Positions 30,878 to 38,903 of a stretch of DNA of 45,603 nucleotides are shown here, piece after piece (position 1 is the first letter of the stretch; the number at the start of each line of letters is the position of its first letter). The notes below the pieces were generated by a model. It saw only the letters and a program-made list of their open reading frames with translations. It did not search any database and was not told the origin of the DNA. Made by a program: the position numbers and the translations under genes. This stretch comes from an uncultured Christensenellaceae bacterium (GTDB lineage Bacteria > Bacillota > Clostridia > Christensenellales > Borkfalkiaceae): NCBI GenBank assembly GCA_910586825.1, contig CAJUJF010000014.1, positions 1-45,603 on the forward strand, written 5' to 3'.

Positions 30878-32503
30878 TTATTTGTTGAAATTATCTTTCA
30901 GCGAAACGATTTCGGAAAGCACGAGTTTCCCGTTTTCGGTGCACTTTTTATAGTATCCCGTGCGCATGAGCTGGAACGCCGCCCCCTCTTCCGCTTCCGC
31001 GAGATAGGGTTCCGCCTTGGCCGCGAAGAGATGTTCGCTGTCGTAATTCATGCGCTCGGAAAAATCCTGTCCCGCATACTCGGCGTCTTTGAGCAGGTGA
31101 TCGTATTTGCGCAATTCGGCGTCCACGCACGTTGCGGCGTTCACCCAATGCAGAACACCCTTCGCCTTGATCCCGCTCGTGTCGCTGCCGCTGTGCGATT
31201 CGGGGAAGTAGGTACATCTGATTTCCGTCACCTCGCCGTCGGGCGCGGTCACCGCCTCGTCGCAACGCACGATATAGGCGTTCTTCAAACGGGCGTATCC
31301 GCCGATTTTCAGGCGGTGGTACTTGGGCGGAGGATCGAGCGAAAAATCGCTTTTTTCGATATACAGCGTCTTCCCGAACAAAACGTTCCGCTTGCCCGCT
31401 TCGGGGTCGGTCTGGTTGACATCGAAAGCGATCTCCTCTTCCCCCTCGTAATTGACGATCGTCAGTTTCAGCGGCTCCACGACCGCCATGGCGCGGGGAG
31501 CGTGCGCGTTCAGATAATCGCGCACGACCGCTTCGAAATATCCGATCTCGCATTCCGAATTGGCTTTAACCACGCCGGCGCGTTCGCAGAAATCGCGGAC
31601 CGCCGCCGCGGGGATCCCGCGGTTACGCAATCCCGCCAGCGTGGGCATGCGCGGATCGTCCCACCCGCGGACGGAACCGTCCTCCACCAACTTTTTGAGA
31701 TAGCGCTTGCTCATGACGAGGTTGGTGAGATTGAGGCGCGCAAATTCGATCTGCCGCGGCTTGGGCGCGAATCCGAGCGAAACCCCCACCCAATCGTACA
31801 GCGGGCGGTGGTCTTCGAATTCAAGGGTGCAGAGCGAATGCGTCACGCCCTGCAAATAGTCGCAAATCGGATGCGCGTAGTCGTACATGGGATAGACGCA
31901 CCACGTATCTCCCGTGCGGTGATGGGTCGCGCGCAGGATCCGATAGATGACGGGATCGCGCAGATTGATATTGGGCGAGGTCATGTCGATCTTCGCCCGC
32001 AGACATTTCTCGCCGTCGGCGTATTTCCCCGCGCGCATTTCGCGGAACAGTTGCAGATTCTCTTCGGGCGTGCGGTTGCGGTAAGGGCTTTCCGTCCCCG
32101 GTTCGGTCAGCGTGCCGCGGGTGCTTCTGATCTCTTCCGCGGAAAGATCGCACACAAACGCCTTTCCCTCGCGGATCAACTTTTCCGCATAATCGTAGAT
32201 GACGCCGAAAAAATCGGACGCGTACACCTCGTTATCCCAACAATACCCCAGCCAGCGGATATCGTTCCGGATCGCTTCGACAAACTCCGTTTTCTCCTTC
32301 GAGGGGTTGGTGTCGTCGAAAAACAGATTGCACGAACCGCCGTATTTTGCCGCCGTGCCGAAATTGACGAACATGCTCTTGGCATGCCCGATATGGAGAT
32401 ACCCGTTGGGTTCGGGGGGAAACCGCGTTTTCACCGCGCCGATTTTCCCCTCGTTCAAATCCGTCTCCACGATCTGTTCGATAAAATTTGCCGCCTCCGC
32501 CAT
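30878..32503 (-). CDS. glnS: Glutaminyl-tRNA synthetase
   Basis: GlnRS charges tRNA-Gln directly. The 541-residue class I enzyme has the HIGH motif as GYLHIGHAKS near residue 35. The KMSKS motif is VMSKRYL near 255. GlnRS-specific features include PPEPNGYLHIG, the FEDHRPLYDW insert and two C-terminal beta-barrels. It is not GluRS: DDTNP and LEFEDHRPLYDW are GlnRS signatures. Most Firmicutes lack GlnRS and use GatCAB transamidation; clostridial copies are usually taken to be acquired. GGAGG lies upstream. A TATAAT on minus (32554-32559) is the likely -10. Confidence 0.96.
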   Translation of the reverse strand: MAEAANFIEQIVETDLNEGKIGAVKTRFPPEPNGYLHIGHAKSMFVNFGTAAKYGGSCNLFFDDTNPSKEKTEFVEAIRNDIRWLGYCWDNEVYASDFFGVIYDYAEKLIREGKAFVCDLSAEEIRSTRGTLTEPGTESPYRNRTPEENLQLFREMRAGKYADGEKCLRAKIDMTSPNINLRDPVIYRILRATHHRTGDTWCVYPMYDYAHPICDYLQGVTHSLCTLEFEDHRPLYDWVGVSLGFAPKPRQIEFARLNLTNLVMSKRYLKKLVEDGSVRGWDDPRMPTLAGLRNRGIPAAAVRDFCERAGVVKANSECEIGYFEAVVRDYLNAHAPRAMAVVEPLKLTIVNYEGEEEIAFDVNQTDPEAGKRNVLFGKTLYIEKSDFSLDPPPKYHRLKIGGYARLKNAYIVRCDEAVTAPDGEVTEIRCTYFPESHSGSDTSGIKAKGVLHWVNAATCVDAELRKYDHLLKDAEYAGQDFSERMNYDSEHLFAAKAEPYLAEAEEGAAFQLMRTGYYKKCTENGKLVLSEIVSLKDNFNK

Positions 32504-32636
32504 GTCTCTTCCTCCGTTCGGGCTTCCGCCGCCCGCGCGATCGCTTTTTAGAGATTATAACATATTTTTTGCGGAAAAGATACTTTTTCGAGGGATTTTT
32601 TTCCGTTCCGCTCCCGCCGCGGACAAAATTGGGGGA

Positions 32637-32665
32637 TTGACTTTCCCGCCGTTATCGCGTATAAT
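32637..32665 (+). promoter_or_regulatory. Promoter of the CotH lipoprotein gene
   Basis: TTGACT (32637-32642), 17 nt, TATAAT (32660-32665); predicted start near 32672. Confidence 0.8.
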
Positions 32666-32693
32666 GAAAATACTTTATCAAGGAGAACTTCTC

Positions 32694-34202
32694 ATGCGAA
32701 AAAACCGTCTCTTGCGATGCCTTTCCGCAACGCTTCTCTGCGCCGTATTCCTGCTTCCCGCCTGCGGAACGGGATCGCGCGCCTACACCGTCACGTATAC
32801 CGCGGGCGAGGGCGGCACGCTCGTCGGCGAATGCGAACAGAAGGTTCCCCGCCGCAAAGACGCCGAACAGGTCACCGCGGTCGCGGACGCCGGCTATCGG
32901 TTCGTCGGCTGGGACGACGGCGTTTCCGAAGCCGTACGCACGGATACCGGTATCGTCGCAAACGCGGCTTACACGGCGGTTTTCGAACCCGAGTATCTCG
33001 ATTTGCCCGCGATCCGGATCGACACCGAGGAAAACGCGGCGATCGTCTCGAAAGAAGATTACGTCAACTGCGGGGTCAGCGTGCTGAACGCGGACGAAGC
33101 GTACAACTTTTCCGGCGCCTCGGCAAAGATCCGCGGACGGGGAAACTCTTCCTGGTTCAACATGCCGAAGAAGTCCTACAAACTGAAATTTTCCGAAAAG
33201 ACGGACCTGTTCGGAAACGGCAAGGCGAAAACCTGGACGCTGATCGCCAACTACTGCGATCCTTCGCTCGCGCGCAACTATTTCGCGCTCTCCCTCGGCG
33301 CGCAGTTCCCCTCCTTACAACAGACGACGAGCACGACGCAGTTCGTCGACCTGTATCTGAACGGGCGCTATGACGGCGTTTATCTCGTGTGCGAACAGAA
33401 CGAAGTCGGCAAAACCCGCGTGGATATCGACGAAGACGTCGACGACGTGGACACCGGCTATCTGCTGGAAATGGACGTCCGCATCGAGGGCGAAGAACTT
33501 ATCGACTACTTTGCGCTGGAAGACTACCGCTTCGGGAGAAAATGCTATCAGCTGAAAAGTCCCGATCCCGAAGACATTGCCGACGCGGGAAAATACCCCC
33601 AATCTTTCATCTCCTATATCGGCTTGTACACGTCCGATTGTTTGAATGCGATTGTGTTCGAGGACTTCGAACGGGTCTGCGACTTGATCGACGTGGATTC
33701 GTTCGCGGAATCCTATATCGTCAACGAACTGTTCAACGCGCAGGACGTCGGCGATTCGAGTTTCTTCCTCTATAAAAAGAAAGGCGGGAAACTGTATTGC
33801 GGACCGATATGGGATTACGACATCAGCACGGGAAACTGCAATTATTACAGTTCGTTCTACACCGAACACGGCTCTTGGGAATACGACTGTCTTTGGGCGA
33901 AAGAGTTGAACGTGTGGTATTACTATCTGACGGGGCGCAGTGAATTCTGTGAGATCGTGGGACGCAAACTCGCGGAATACGAAACCAAGATCCGCGAAAC
34001 GATCGACGCGTGCGCCCAATCCCTTTACGCAAACGAAAGGACGTTCGTGCGCAATTTCAAGCGCTGGGACGTATTGGGAAAACCCAACTGGCCCAACCCT
34101 ATCGAACTCCAACAGATCAAAACGTGGAAGAATCACGTGAAATACGTGCGGAATTGGCTGCTTGCAAGCCTCGAATTCGTGAAATCGCAATATCCGATCT
34201 GA
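32694..34202 (+). CDS. CotH-kinase domain lipoprotein with bacterial repeat domain
   Basis: CotH proteins are atypical protein kinases, first known from spore coat. The 502-residue product has a lipoprotein signal peptide with lipobox LPAC (Cys24), so it should sit on the outer face of the membrane. Residues 30-100 form an InlB-type repeat domain (YTVTYTAGEGG, GYRFVGWDDG). The CotH domain follows (about 105-495): RGRGNSSW near 145, KKSYKLKF, and the metal-binding WDYDISTGN near 373. The ATG at 32694 follows AAGGAG by eight bases. A vegetative promoter and a lipid anchor argue for a cell-surface rather than coat role; the target is unknown. Confidence 0.88.
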   Translation: MRKNRLLRCLSATLLCAVFLLPACGTGSRAYTVTYTAGEGGTLVGECEQKVPRRKDAEQVTAVADAGYRFVGWDDGVSEAVRTDTGIVANAAYTAVFEPEYLDLPAIRIDTEENAAIVSKEDYVNCGVSVLNADEAYNFSGASAKIRGRGNSSWFNMPKKSYKLKFSEKTDLFGNGKAKTWTLIANYCDPSLARNYFALSLGAQFPSLQQTTSTTQFVDLYLNGRYDGVYLVCEQNEVGKTRVDIDEDVDDVDTGYLLEMDVRIEGEELIDYFALEDYRFGRKCYQLKSPDPEDIADAGKYPQSFISYIGLYTSDCLNAIVFEDFERVCDLIDVDSFAESYIVNELFNAQDVGDSSFFLYKKKGGKLYCGPIWDYDISTGNCNYYSSFYTEHGSWEYDCLWAKELNVWYYYLTGRSEFCEIVGRKLAEYETKIRETIDACAQSLYANERTFVRNFKRWDVLGKPNWPNPIELQQIKTWKNHVKYVRNWLLASLEFVKSQYPI

Positions 34203-34204
34203 AC

Positions 34205-34236
34205 AAAACCTCCCCCGCCGCGGGGAGGTTTTTTTT
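34205..34236 (+). terminator. Terminator after the CotH gene
   Basis: AACCTCCCC (34207-34215) pairs with GGGGAGGTT (34222-34230), followed by eight or more T residues. Confidence 0.93.
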
Positions 34237-34265
34237 CGAAGTGCAAGCCCGAACCGCGCAAACGC

Positions 34266-34294
34266 TTGACGGACTTTCCGCAAAATGATAATAT
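34266..34294 (+). promoter_or_regulatory. glyS promoter
   Basis: TTGACG (34266-34271), 17 nt, TAATAT (34289-34294). The leader is only about 30 nt, too short for a T-box. Confidence 0.7.
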
Positions 34295-34330
34295 AAAACG
34301 GAAAACGAAAAGCATGGCAAGGAGAACGAT

Positions 34331-35707
34331 ATGGCGGCGAAAGCGGTAACGATGGAGAAGTTGGTTGCGCTGTGCAAAGCGCGCGGCATTATTTTCCCCG
34401 GCAGCGAAATTTACGGCGGAATGGGCAACACGTGGGATTACGGCCCCGTGGGCGTCGAAATCAAGAACAACGTAAAACGCGCCTGGTGGAAGCGGTTCGT
34501 ACAGGAAAGCGACAATTCCTTCGGCGTGGACGCGGCGATTCTGATGAACGCGCGCGTCTGGGAAGCGAGCGGACACACGACCTCCTTTTCCGACCCTAAA
34601 ATGGACTGCAAAGAGTGCAAGAGCCGTCACCGCGCGGATACGCTGATCGAAGCGCATTCGAAGGGAAAGGCGAATCCCGATACCATGACGAACGCCGAAA
34701 TGGAAGCGTATATCCGCGAACACGAGGTGCACTGCCCCATCTGCGGAAAGTTCAACTGGACGCCGATACGCACTTTTAATCTGATGTTCGAAACTTCCCG
34801 CGGCGTGACCGACGAGAGCCAGAACAAAATTTATCTCCGCCCCGAAACGGCGCAGGGCGAATTCGTCAACTTTTTAAACGTACAGCGCACGACGCGCGCG
34901 AAAGTCCCCTTTGGCATCGCGCAGGTCGGGAAAGCGTTCCGCAACGAGATCACGCCCGGAAACTTCATCTTCCGCACGATCGAATTCGAGCAGATGGAAC
35001 ACCAATGGTTCTGCAAAGAAGGCACGGACGGCGACTTTTACGCGGAGTACAAAGAAAAGGCGTGGCAGTTCCTGCTCGATCTCGGCTTCGATCCCGCGCA
35101 CCTGCGCTTTAAAGACCACGACAAACTCGCGCACTACGCAAAGGCGGCGTGCGATATCCAATACGACTTCCCGATGGGTTGGAGCGAACTCAACGGCATT
35201 CACAACCGCACCGACTACGACCTTTCGCGCCATCAGGAATTCTCCGGAAAGACGCTTACGTATGTCGACCCCGTGAACGGCGAACGCTATATCCCGTACG
35301 TCATCGAATACTCGATCGGCGCGGATCGCCTGATGCTCGCGATCCTCTCGGAAGCGTACGACGAAGAGACGCTCGAAAACGGAGAAGTCCGGAACGTGAT
35401 GCGGTTCCACCCCGCGATCGCGGCGTACAAAGCCGCCGTGCTTCCCTTGCAGAAGAATCTCGCGCCGCAGGCGAAAGAACTGCTTGCAAAACTTAAAAAA
35501 CGCTTTAACGTGATCTACGACGAGGCCGGTTCGATCGGCAAGCGTTACCGCAGACAGGACGAAATCGGCACCCCCTACTGCATTACGGTGGATTTCGACA
35601 CGCTCGAAAACGGCACGGTGACCGTTCGCGAACGGGACAGCATGGAACAGATCCGTCTCGACGAAGACGGCGTGATCGCCTTCCTGACGGAAAAAACGGC
35701 ATTTTGA
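34331..35707 (+). CDS. glyS: Glycyl-tRNA synthetase, homodimeric type
   Basis: This class II synthetase charges tRNA-Gly. The 458-residue product is the alpha2 type (also called glyQS), not the alpha2-beta2 type. It has motif 1 around GMGNTWDYGPVGVEIK and a zinc-like CKECKSRHR with CPICGKF pair. Motif 2 is AFRNEITPGNFIFRTIEFEQ and motif 3 is the GADRLMLAIL segment. The C-terminal anticodon-binding domain (about 375-458) ends in ERDSMEQIRL. AAGGAG precedes the ATG. It is monocistronic with its own promoter and terminator. Confidence 0.97.
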   Translation: MAAKAVTMEKLVALCKARGIIFPGSEIYGGMGNTWDYGPVGVEIKNNVKRAWWKRFVQESDNSFGVDAAILMNARVWEASGHTTSFSDPKMDCKECKSRHRADTLIEAHSKGKANPDTMTNAEMEAYIREHEVHCPICGKFNWTPIRTFNLMFETSRGVTDESQNKIYLRPETAQGEFVNFLNVQRTTRAKVPFGIAQVGKAFRNEITPGNFIFRTIEFEQMEHQWFCKEGTDGDFYAEYKEKAWQFLLDLGFDPAHLRFKDHDKLAHYAKAACDIQYDFPMGWSELNGIHNRTDYDLSRHQEFSGKTLTYVDPVNGERYIPYVIEYSIGADRLMLAILSEAYDEETLENGEVRNVMRFHPAIAAYKAAVLPLQKNLAPQAKELLAKLKKRFNVIYDEAGSIGKRYRRQDEIGTPYCITVDFDTLENGTVTVRERDSMEQIRLDEDGVIAFLTEKTAF

Positions 35708-35715
35708 TCGGAGCC

Positions 35716-35755
35716 AAAAAACCCGTCCGCTGAAAACATGCGGGCGGGTTTTGTC
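35716..35755 (+). terminator. Terminator after glyS
   Basis: AAAACCCGTCCGC (35718-35730) pairs with GCGGGCGGGTTTT (35740-35752), one G-U pair, ending in a T-run. Confidence 0.85.
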
Positions 35756-35813
35756 GTATTTTCCCGAATTTTGTAAATTGTAGAACAAAATGTCATATTT
35801 TTGTATGATAGTC

Positions 35814-35842
35814 TTGACAGTTCGGCGGGAATGGGCTATAAT
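35814..35842 (+). promoter_or_regulatory. Promoter of the glycosyltransferase-acyltransferase operon
   Basis: TTGACA (35814-35819), 17 nt, TATAAT (35837-35842): a perfect consensus promoter. Confidence 0.9.
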
Positions 35843-35860
35843 ACCCGAAAAGGAGAAAGT

Positions 35861-37210
35861 ATGTTCAGACAGATATTGATCGCGTACGTATTCTTCGCCA
35901 TACTTTCTTTCGTGATGTACCTTCCCAAGATCGTACAGTTTTGTTATGCGTTCAAAAAACCGCCGCACAAAAAAGCGACGGGTTTGCGCAAAATCGGACT
36001 CGTGATCCCCGCGCTGGACGAGAGCAAAGTGATCGGCGATCTGTTCGATTCCATTGAAAAGCAGGACTACGACAGGGCGTATTTCGACGTAAACGTCATC
36101 GTCAAGGACCCGACGGATCCCACCGTCGCCATGGCGAAGGCGCTGGGGTACAACGTGTTTATCGTCCCCAATCAGACGTGCAAGGGCGAAGCGCTCGACG
36201 GGTGTTTCAAACAGATCCCGCAGGAAAGCTTCGACGGATACGCCGCGTTCGTGATCATCGACGCCGACGCCGTGCTCGCTTCCGACTACGTAACCGAACT
36301 GAACAACGCGCTCGAATACGATTTCGACATCTTTCTCACGCGCAAGTTCATCAAAAACTATTTGGGCGACCGCAAACAGCGGACGATATTCTCCAACTGT
36401 TCCGCGCTGACCTATCCGATGCTGGATACGCTCGGCAACAACTACCGCATGGAACGCGGACTGCCCATGAACATGTGCGGACAGGGCATGATGGTCCGCC
36501 GCAGCGTGATCGACGAACTCGGGGGCTGGCCCTACCGCACGCTGACCGAAGATTACGAATTGAAGCTGGACAGCGTACTGCACGGGTTCAGGTCCATGTA
36601 CTACCCCTACGCGTTTATCTACACCGAAGAGGTTCTGCGGCACAAAGAGGCGTACAACCGCCGCCTGCGCTGGGTAACGGGATATTCGCAGTGCGACAGG
36701 ATCTATAAAAAACAGGTCAAAATGAAGATCAAAAAGCGCGGCACTTCGGGCGCGGAATGGTTCGAATACTTCTTCGCGCTCGTCCCGCTGATCATCTTCA
36801 TCGTGGCGACTATTCTCACGATGGCGGGCGGGATCGCCCTTGCCCTTTACCATTGGCTGCACGGACTGCCCTGGCTGAAAGACGTGATTTTCTTGATCGT
36901 AATGCCCTTCGGGATCATGTACGGGCTGGAATTTTGGTACAGCCTGCTTGCGATGTTGTCCTACCGCGACGTGTTCAAACCGCTGTCCGGTTGGGAAAAA
37001 CTCGGCATGCTCCTCTTTTCGCCGCTGTTTATGCTCGAATACTTCCCGATCTTTATCCAGAGCCGCATCCGTGCGAAAAAAGGCATGAACTGGCAGCCCA
37101 CCAAACACGAAGAATACGAAAAAGGCGTTGCGGAAAAAGCGCTCGAACAGCAAGCCGAACTGAAAAACGCACAAAAAGAAGAGACCGATGAAAAAGAGCA
37201 AGTTTCGTAA
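35861..37210 (+). CDS. Membrane family 2 glycosyltransferase, processive type
   Basis: This is a GT-A glycosyltransferase acting at the membrane. The 449-residue product has an N-terminal membrane helix (1-27) and a cytoplasmic catalytic domain. The motifs are the nucleotide Asp in IIDADAVLA (134-136), the acceptor TEDYELKL (229-231), and RRLRW (267-271), equivalent to the QxxRW of synthases that extend polysaccharides. Three C-terminal membrane segments lie at about 295-385. The ATG at 35861 follows AAAAGGAG, and an upstream in-frame ATG lies in the promoter. The 3' end overlaps the acyltransferase gene by 23 bases. A glycolipid or surface glycan product is inferred from that partner. Confidence 0.9.
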   Translation: MFRQILIAYVFFAILSFVMYLPKIVQFCYAFKKPPHKKATGLRKIGLVIPALDESKVIGDLFDSIEKQDYDRAYFDVNVIVKDPTDPTVAMAKALGYNVFIVPNQTCKGEALDGCFKQIPQESFDGYAAFVIIDADAVLASDYVTELNNALEYDFDIFLTRKFIKNYLGDRKQRTIFSNCSALTYPMLDTLGNNYRMERGLPMNMCGQGMMVRRSVIDELGGWPYRTLTEDYELKLDSVLHGFRSMYYPYAFIYTEEVLRHKEAYNRRLRWVTGYSQCDRIYKKQVKMKIKKRGTSGAEWFEYFFALVPLIIFIVATILTMAGGIALALYHWLHGLPWLKDVIFLIVMPFGIMYGLEFWYSLLAMLSYRDVFKPLSGWEKLGMLLFSPLFMLEYFPIFIQSRIRAKKGMNWQPTKHEEYEKGVAEKALEQQAELKNAQKEETDEKEQVS

Positions 37211-37991
37211 AATCACGGCGATCCAGAACGCGCTGGAAAGCTATCGCCGCTTCGATTACGATTATATCCCGTTCGGGGACGACTGGACGATGCCGGACGG
37301 AAATTACCGGTACCGTCAGCGCGGACTCAACCGTCTGGCGACGGGGTTCTGGCGCACGGTCATGGCGGCGTTCGGGCCGATCCTGATCAAACTCGTCTAC
37401 GGCGCGAAAGTCGTCGGAAAAGAGAATCTGAATGCGCTCGGAAAATCGGGGGCGATTTGCGTTTCCAACCACTTCAATTACCTCGACACCCTGTTCGTGC
37501 GGGCGGCTTGCGGACACTACCGCTCCTTCCACACCATGGGACCTTTCAACAACAAAAAAGGCTTCGGCGGACACGTCATCCGTCACGGCGGCATGCTGCC
37601 GTTCAGCGCGAACACGGCGGCGATGAAAAACCTGCTGCACGAAATGGACCGTCTGCTGAAAAAGGGAAAAATCGTCAATTTTTATGCGGAACAGGCAATG
37701 TGGCTCAACTATCAAAAGCCGCGTCCCATGAAAGACGGCGCCTTCCATTACGCGATCAAGTACGGCGTCCCCGTCCTCCCCGTGTTCTGCACGTTCGAAA
37801 GAACCGAACGCGGAAAAGCGCACAAACTGCGGATTCGCGTTCTCCCCGCGCTGTACGCCGACGAATCACTGCCCCGCCCCAAAAAAACGGCGGACCTGAA
37901 AAACCGCGCCGAACAGGCATGGAAAACCTGTTACGAAAGCGCGTACGGAATCCCGCTCGAATATCTTCCGTGCAAAAAAAAGTCGGGTTAA
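37188..37991 (+). CDS. PlsC-type acyltransferase
   Basis: This is a glycerolipid acyltransferase-fold enzyme that transfers acyl chains to a lipid or glycolipid hydroxyl. The 267-residue product has block I as SNHFNYLDT, the NHxxxxD catalytic pair near residue 90. Block II is around GPFNNKKGFGGHVIRHGGMLPF. Block III is degenerate (FYAEQAMW in place of the usual PEGTR), and block IV is YGVPVLPVF. The unusual block III suggests a non-standard acceptor. It overlaps and is coupled to the glycosyltransferase. A short AACCG-GAAAA-CGGTT hairpin near 38030-38045 may end the transcript. Confidence 0.85.
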   Translation: MKKSKFRKITAIQNALESYRRFDYDYIPFGDDWTMPDGNYRYRQRGLNRLATGFWRTVMAAFGPILIKLVYGAKVVGKENLNALGKSGAICVSNHFNYLDTLFVRAACGHYRSFHTMGPFNNKKGFGGHVIRHGGMLPFSANTAAMKNLLHEMDRLLKKGKIVNFYAEQAMWLNYQKPRPMKDGAFHYAIKYGVPVLPVFCTFERTERGKAHKLRIRVLPALYADESLPRPKKTADLKNRAEQAWKTCYESAYGIPLEYLPCKKKSG

Positions 37992-38046
37992 CCCCGCCTT
38001 TTCAACAATGCCGATTCCCGTTTCTTGCAACCGGAAAACGGTTTTA

Positions 38047-38256
38047 TCATTTCAGACACAGAATTTCGTTCGCGTCCAGATCCAATATCTTGCAAAAATT
38101 CGCCAGCGTTTCCAACGCGGGCATTTTTCTTCCTTTGGCATAACTGCATACCTGCGTCGGTCTGACGTTTAACCGTCTGGCAATTTCCGTCTGCGTCAAG
38201 CCGCTCTGCGTGATCGCTTCCGCGATTTTTTCCTGAATTTGTGCAACCGTGATCAT
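38047..38256 (-). CDS. XRE-family transcriptional regulator
   Basis: This small DNA-binding protein is probably a repressor. The 69-residue product is a single Cro/C1-type helix-turn-helix (about 10-65): LTQTEIARRLNV as the first helix and turn, PTQVCSYAKGRKMPALETL as the recognition helix and following loop. There is no effector domain. The ATG at 38256 follows AGAGGA; the longer frame upstream crosses the promoter region and is not used. It is divergent from two cysteine-rich proteins, with paired GACC/GGTC sites in between, so autoregulation and control of the divergent operon are likely. Confidence 0.88.
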   Translation of the reverse strand: MITVAQIQEKIAEAITQSGLTQTEIARRLNVRPTQVCSYAKGRKMPALETLANFCKILDLDANEILCLK

Positions 38257-38285
38257 ATTTTCCTCTTTTTGTTTTAGAATTATTT

Positions 38286-38336
38286 TAACCCATAGGTCAA
38301 TAATTATTTGACATTTGACCTCATGGGTCATATAAT
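38286..38336. promoter_or_regulatory. Divergent operator/promoter region of the XRE cassette
   Basis: The plus promoter is perfect: TTGACA (38308-38313), 17 nt, TATAAT (38331-38336). Two inverted repeats carry GACC/GGTC half-sites. One, TTAACC-CATA-GGTCAA, lies near 38285-38300. The other, TGACC-TCATG-GGTCA, fills the spacer of the plus promoter (about 38316-38330). Confidence 0.7.
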
Positions 38337-38367
38337 ATCTATAATAACACCAAAAAGAGGAGATTGT

Positions 38368-38634
38368 ATGACAAACAGGCGTTGCAGCAGGTGTAAATAT
38401 TTCAATCGATACTATACAAAAGAGATCAAAGCCTTTCAAAAAACGAACTTCGGTTGGTGTTCCTGCGCGCGCGAAAACGTAACAAACGACTTCGTTTGCG
38501 AACGGTTTTGCATGAAATTGCCTGCAAAACGGTATTCGTCGATTTTAAAGTTCGACCTGAACGGACTGCTGACGGAACTTTCCGAAATCCGCAAACTGAT
38601 CGAAGCCGAGAGCCGCGAATATGAAGACGTGTAA
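38368..38634 (+). CDS. Small cysteine-rich protein (copy 1)
   Basis: No known family is recognised. The 88-residue, basic product has six Cys in the pattern CSRC, then CSCAR, then CERFC, which would suit a zinc- or iron-binding knuckle. A helical C-terminal half follows (LLTELSEIRKLIEAESREYE). The core CAR-x-N-x-T-x4-CE-x-F recurs in the next gene. GAGGAG precedes the ATG at 38368; the longer frame would start inside the promoter. It is first in a two-gene operon facing an XRE regulator. No membrane segment or signal peptide is seen. Confidence 0.75.
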   Translation: MTNRRCSRCKYFNRYYTKEIKAFQKTNFGWCSCARENVTNDFVCERFCMKLPAKRYSSILKFDLNGLLTELSEIRKLIEAESREYEDV

Positions 38635-38875
38635 GGAATGCGACGCCGGCAAAGAACTTTACCGCAGAATCGGATACCGATTTTGCAAACTGAAAATTTT
38701 TTACTGCGCGCGCCATAAAAAGCTCACCGAGCCGACGGGCCGCTGCGAATTCTGGAAGCGGCGGACGCTCAAATACGACCTCTCCGCACAGCGGTTCGAC
38801 GAAGCGGAAGCAAACGTCCGCAAGGCGGTCGCGTGCTATCGAAATATGAACAAGCGGCTTTCCCGAAACCGGTAA
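38621..38875 (+). CDS. Small cysteine-rich protein (copy 2)
   Basis: No known family is recognised. The 84-residue, very basic product has Cys at 4, 7, 22, 29, 42 and a later one. It starts CKEC and repeats the CARHKKLT...CEFW pattern found in copy 1 (CARENVT...CERF), so the two are related despite low overall identity. The C-terminal half is helical and basic. It overlaps copy 1 by 14 bases and is translationally coupled. Its last codons form the left arm of the operon terminator. Confidence 0.75.
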   Translation: MKTCKECDAGKELYRRIGYRFCKLKIFYCARHKKLTEPTGRCEFWKRRTLKYDLSAQRFDEAEANVRKAVACYRNMNKRLSRNR

Positions 38876-38891
38876 AGCCGCTTGTTTTTTG
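38851..38891 (+). terminator. Terminator of the cysteine-rich protein operon
   Basis: CAAGCGGCTTT (38851-38861) pairs with AAAGCCGCTTG (38874-38884), followed by TTTTTT. The stem begins inside the coding sequence. Confidence 0.9.
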
Positions 38892-38903
38892 TTCTGTCAT
38901 CGA

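Noticed and set aside
34295..34330. A T-box riboswitch before glyS.
   Set aside because: The leader from the predicted start is only about 30 nt and contains no specifier loop or T-box sequence.
34874..37216. A 780-codon minus-strand frame under glyS and the glycosyltransferase gene.
   Set aside because: It is the shadow of the two real genes; its His, Arg and Phe-rich make-up is typical of antisense frames here.
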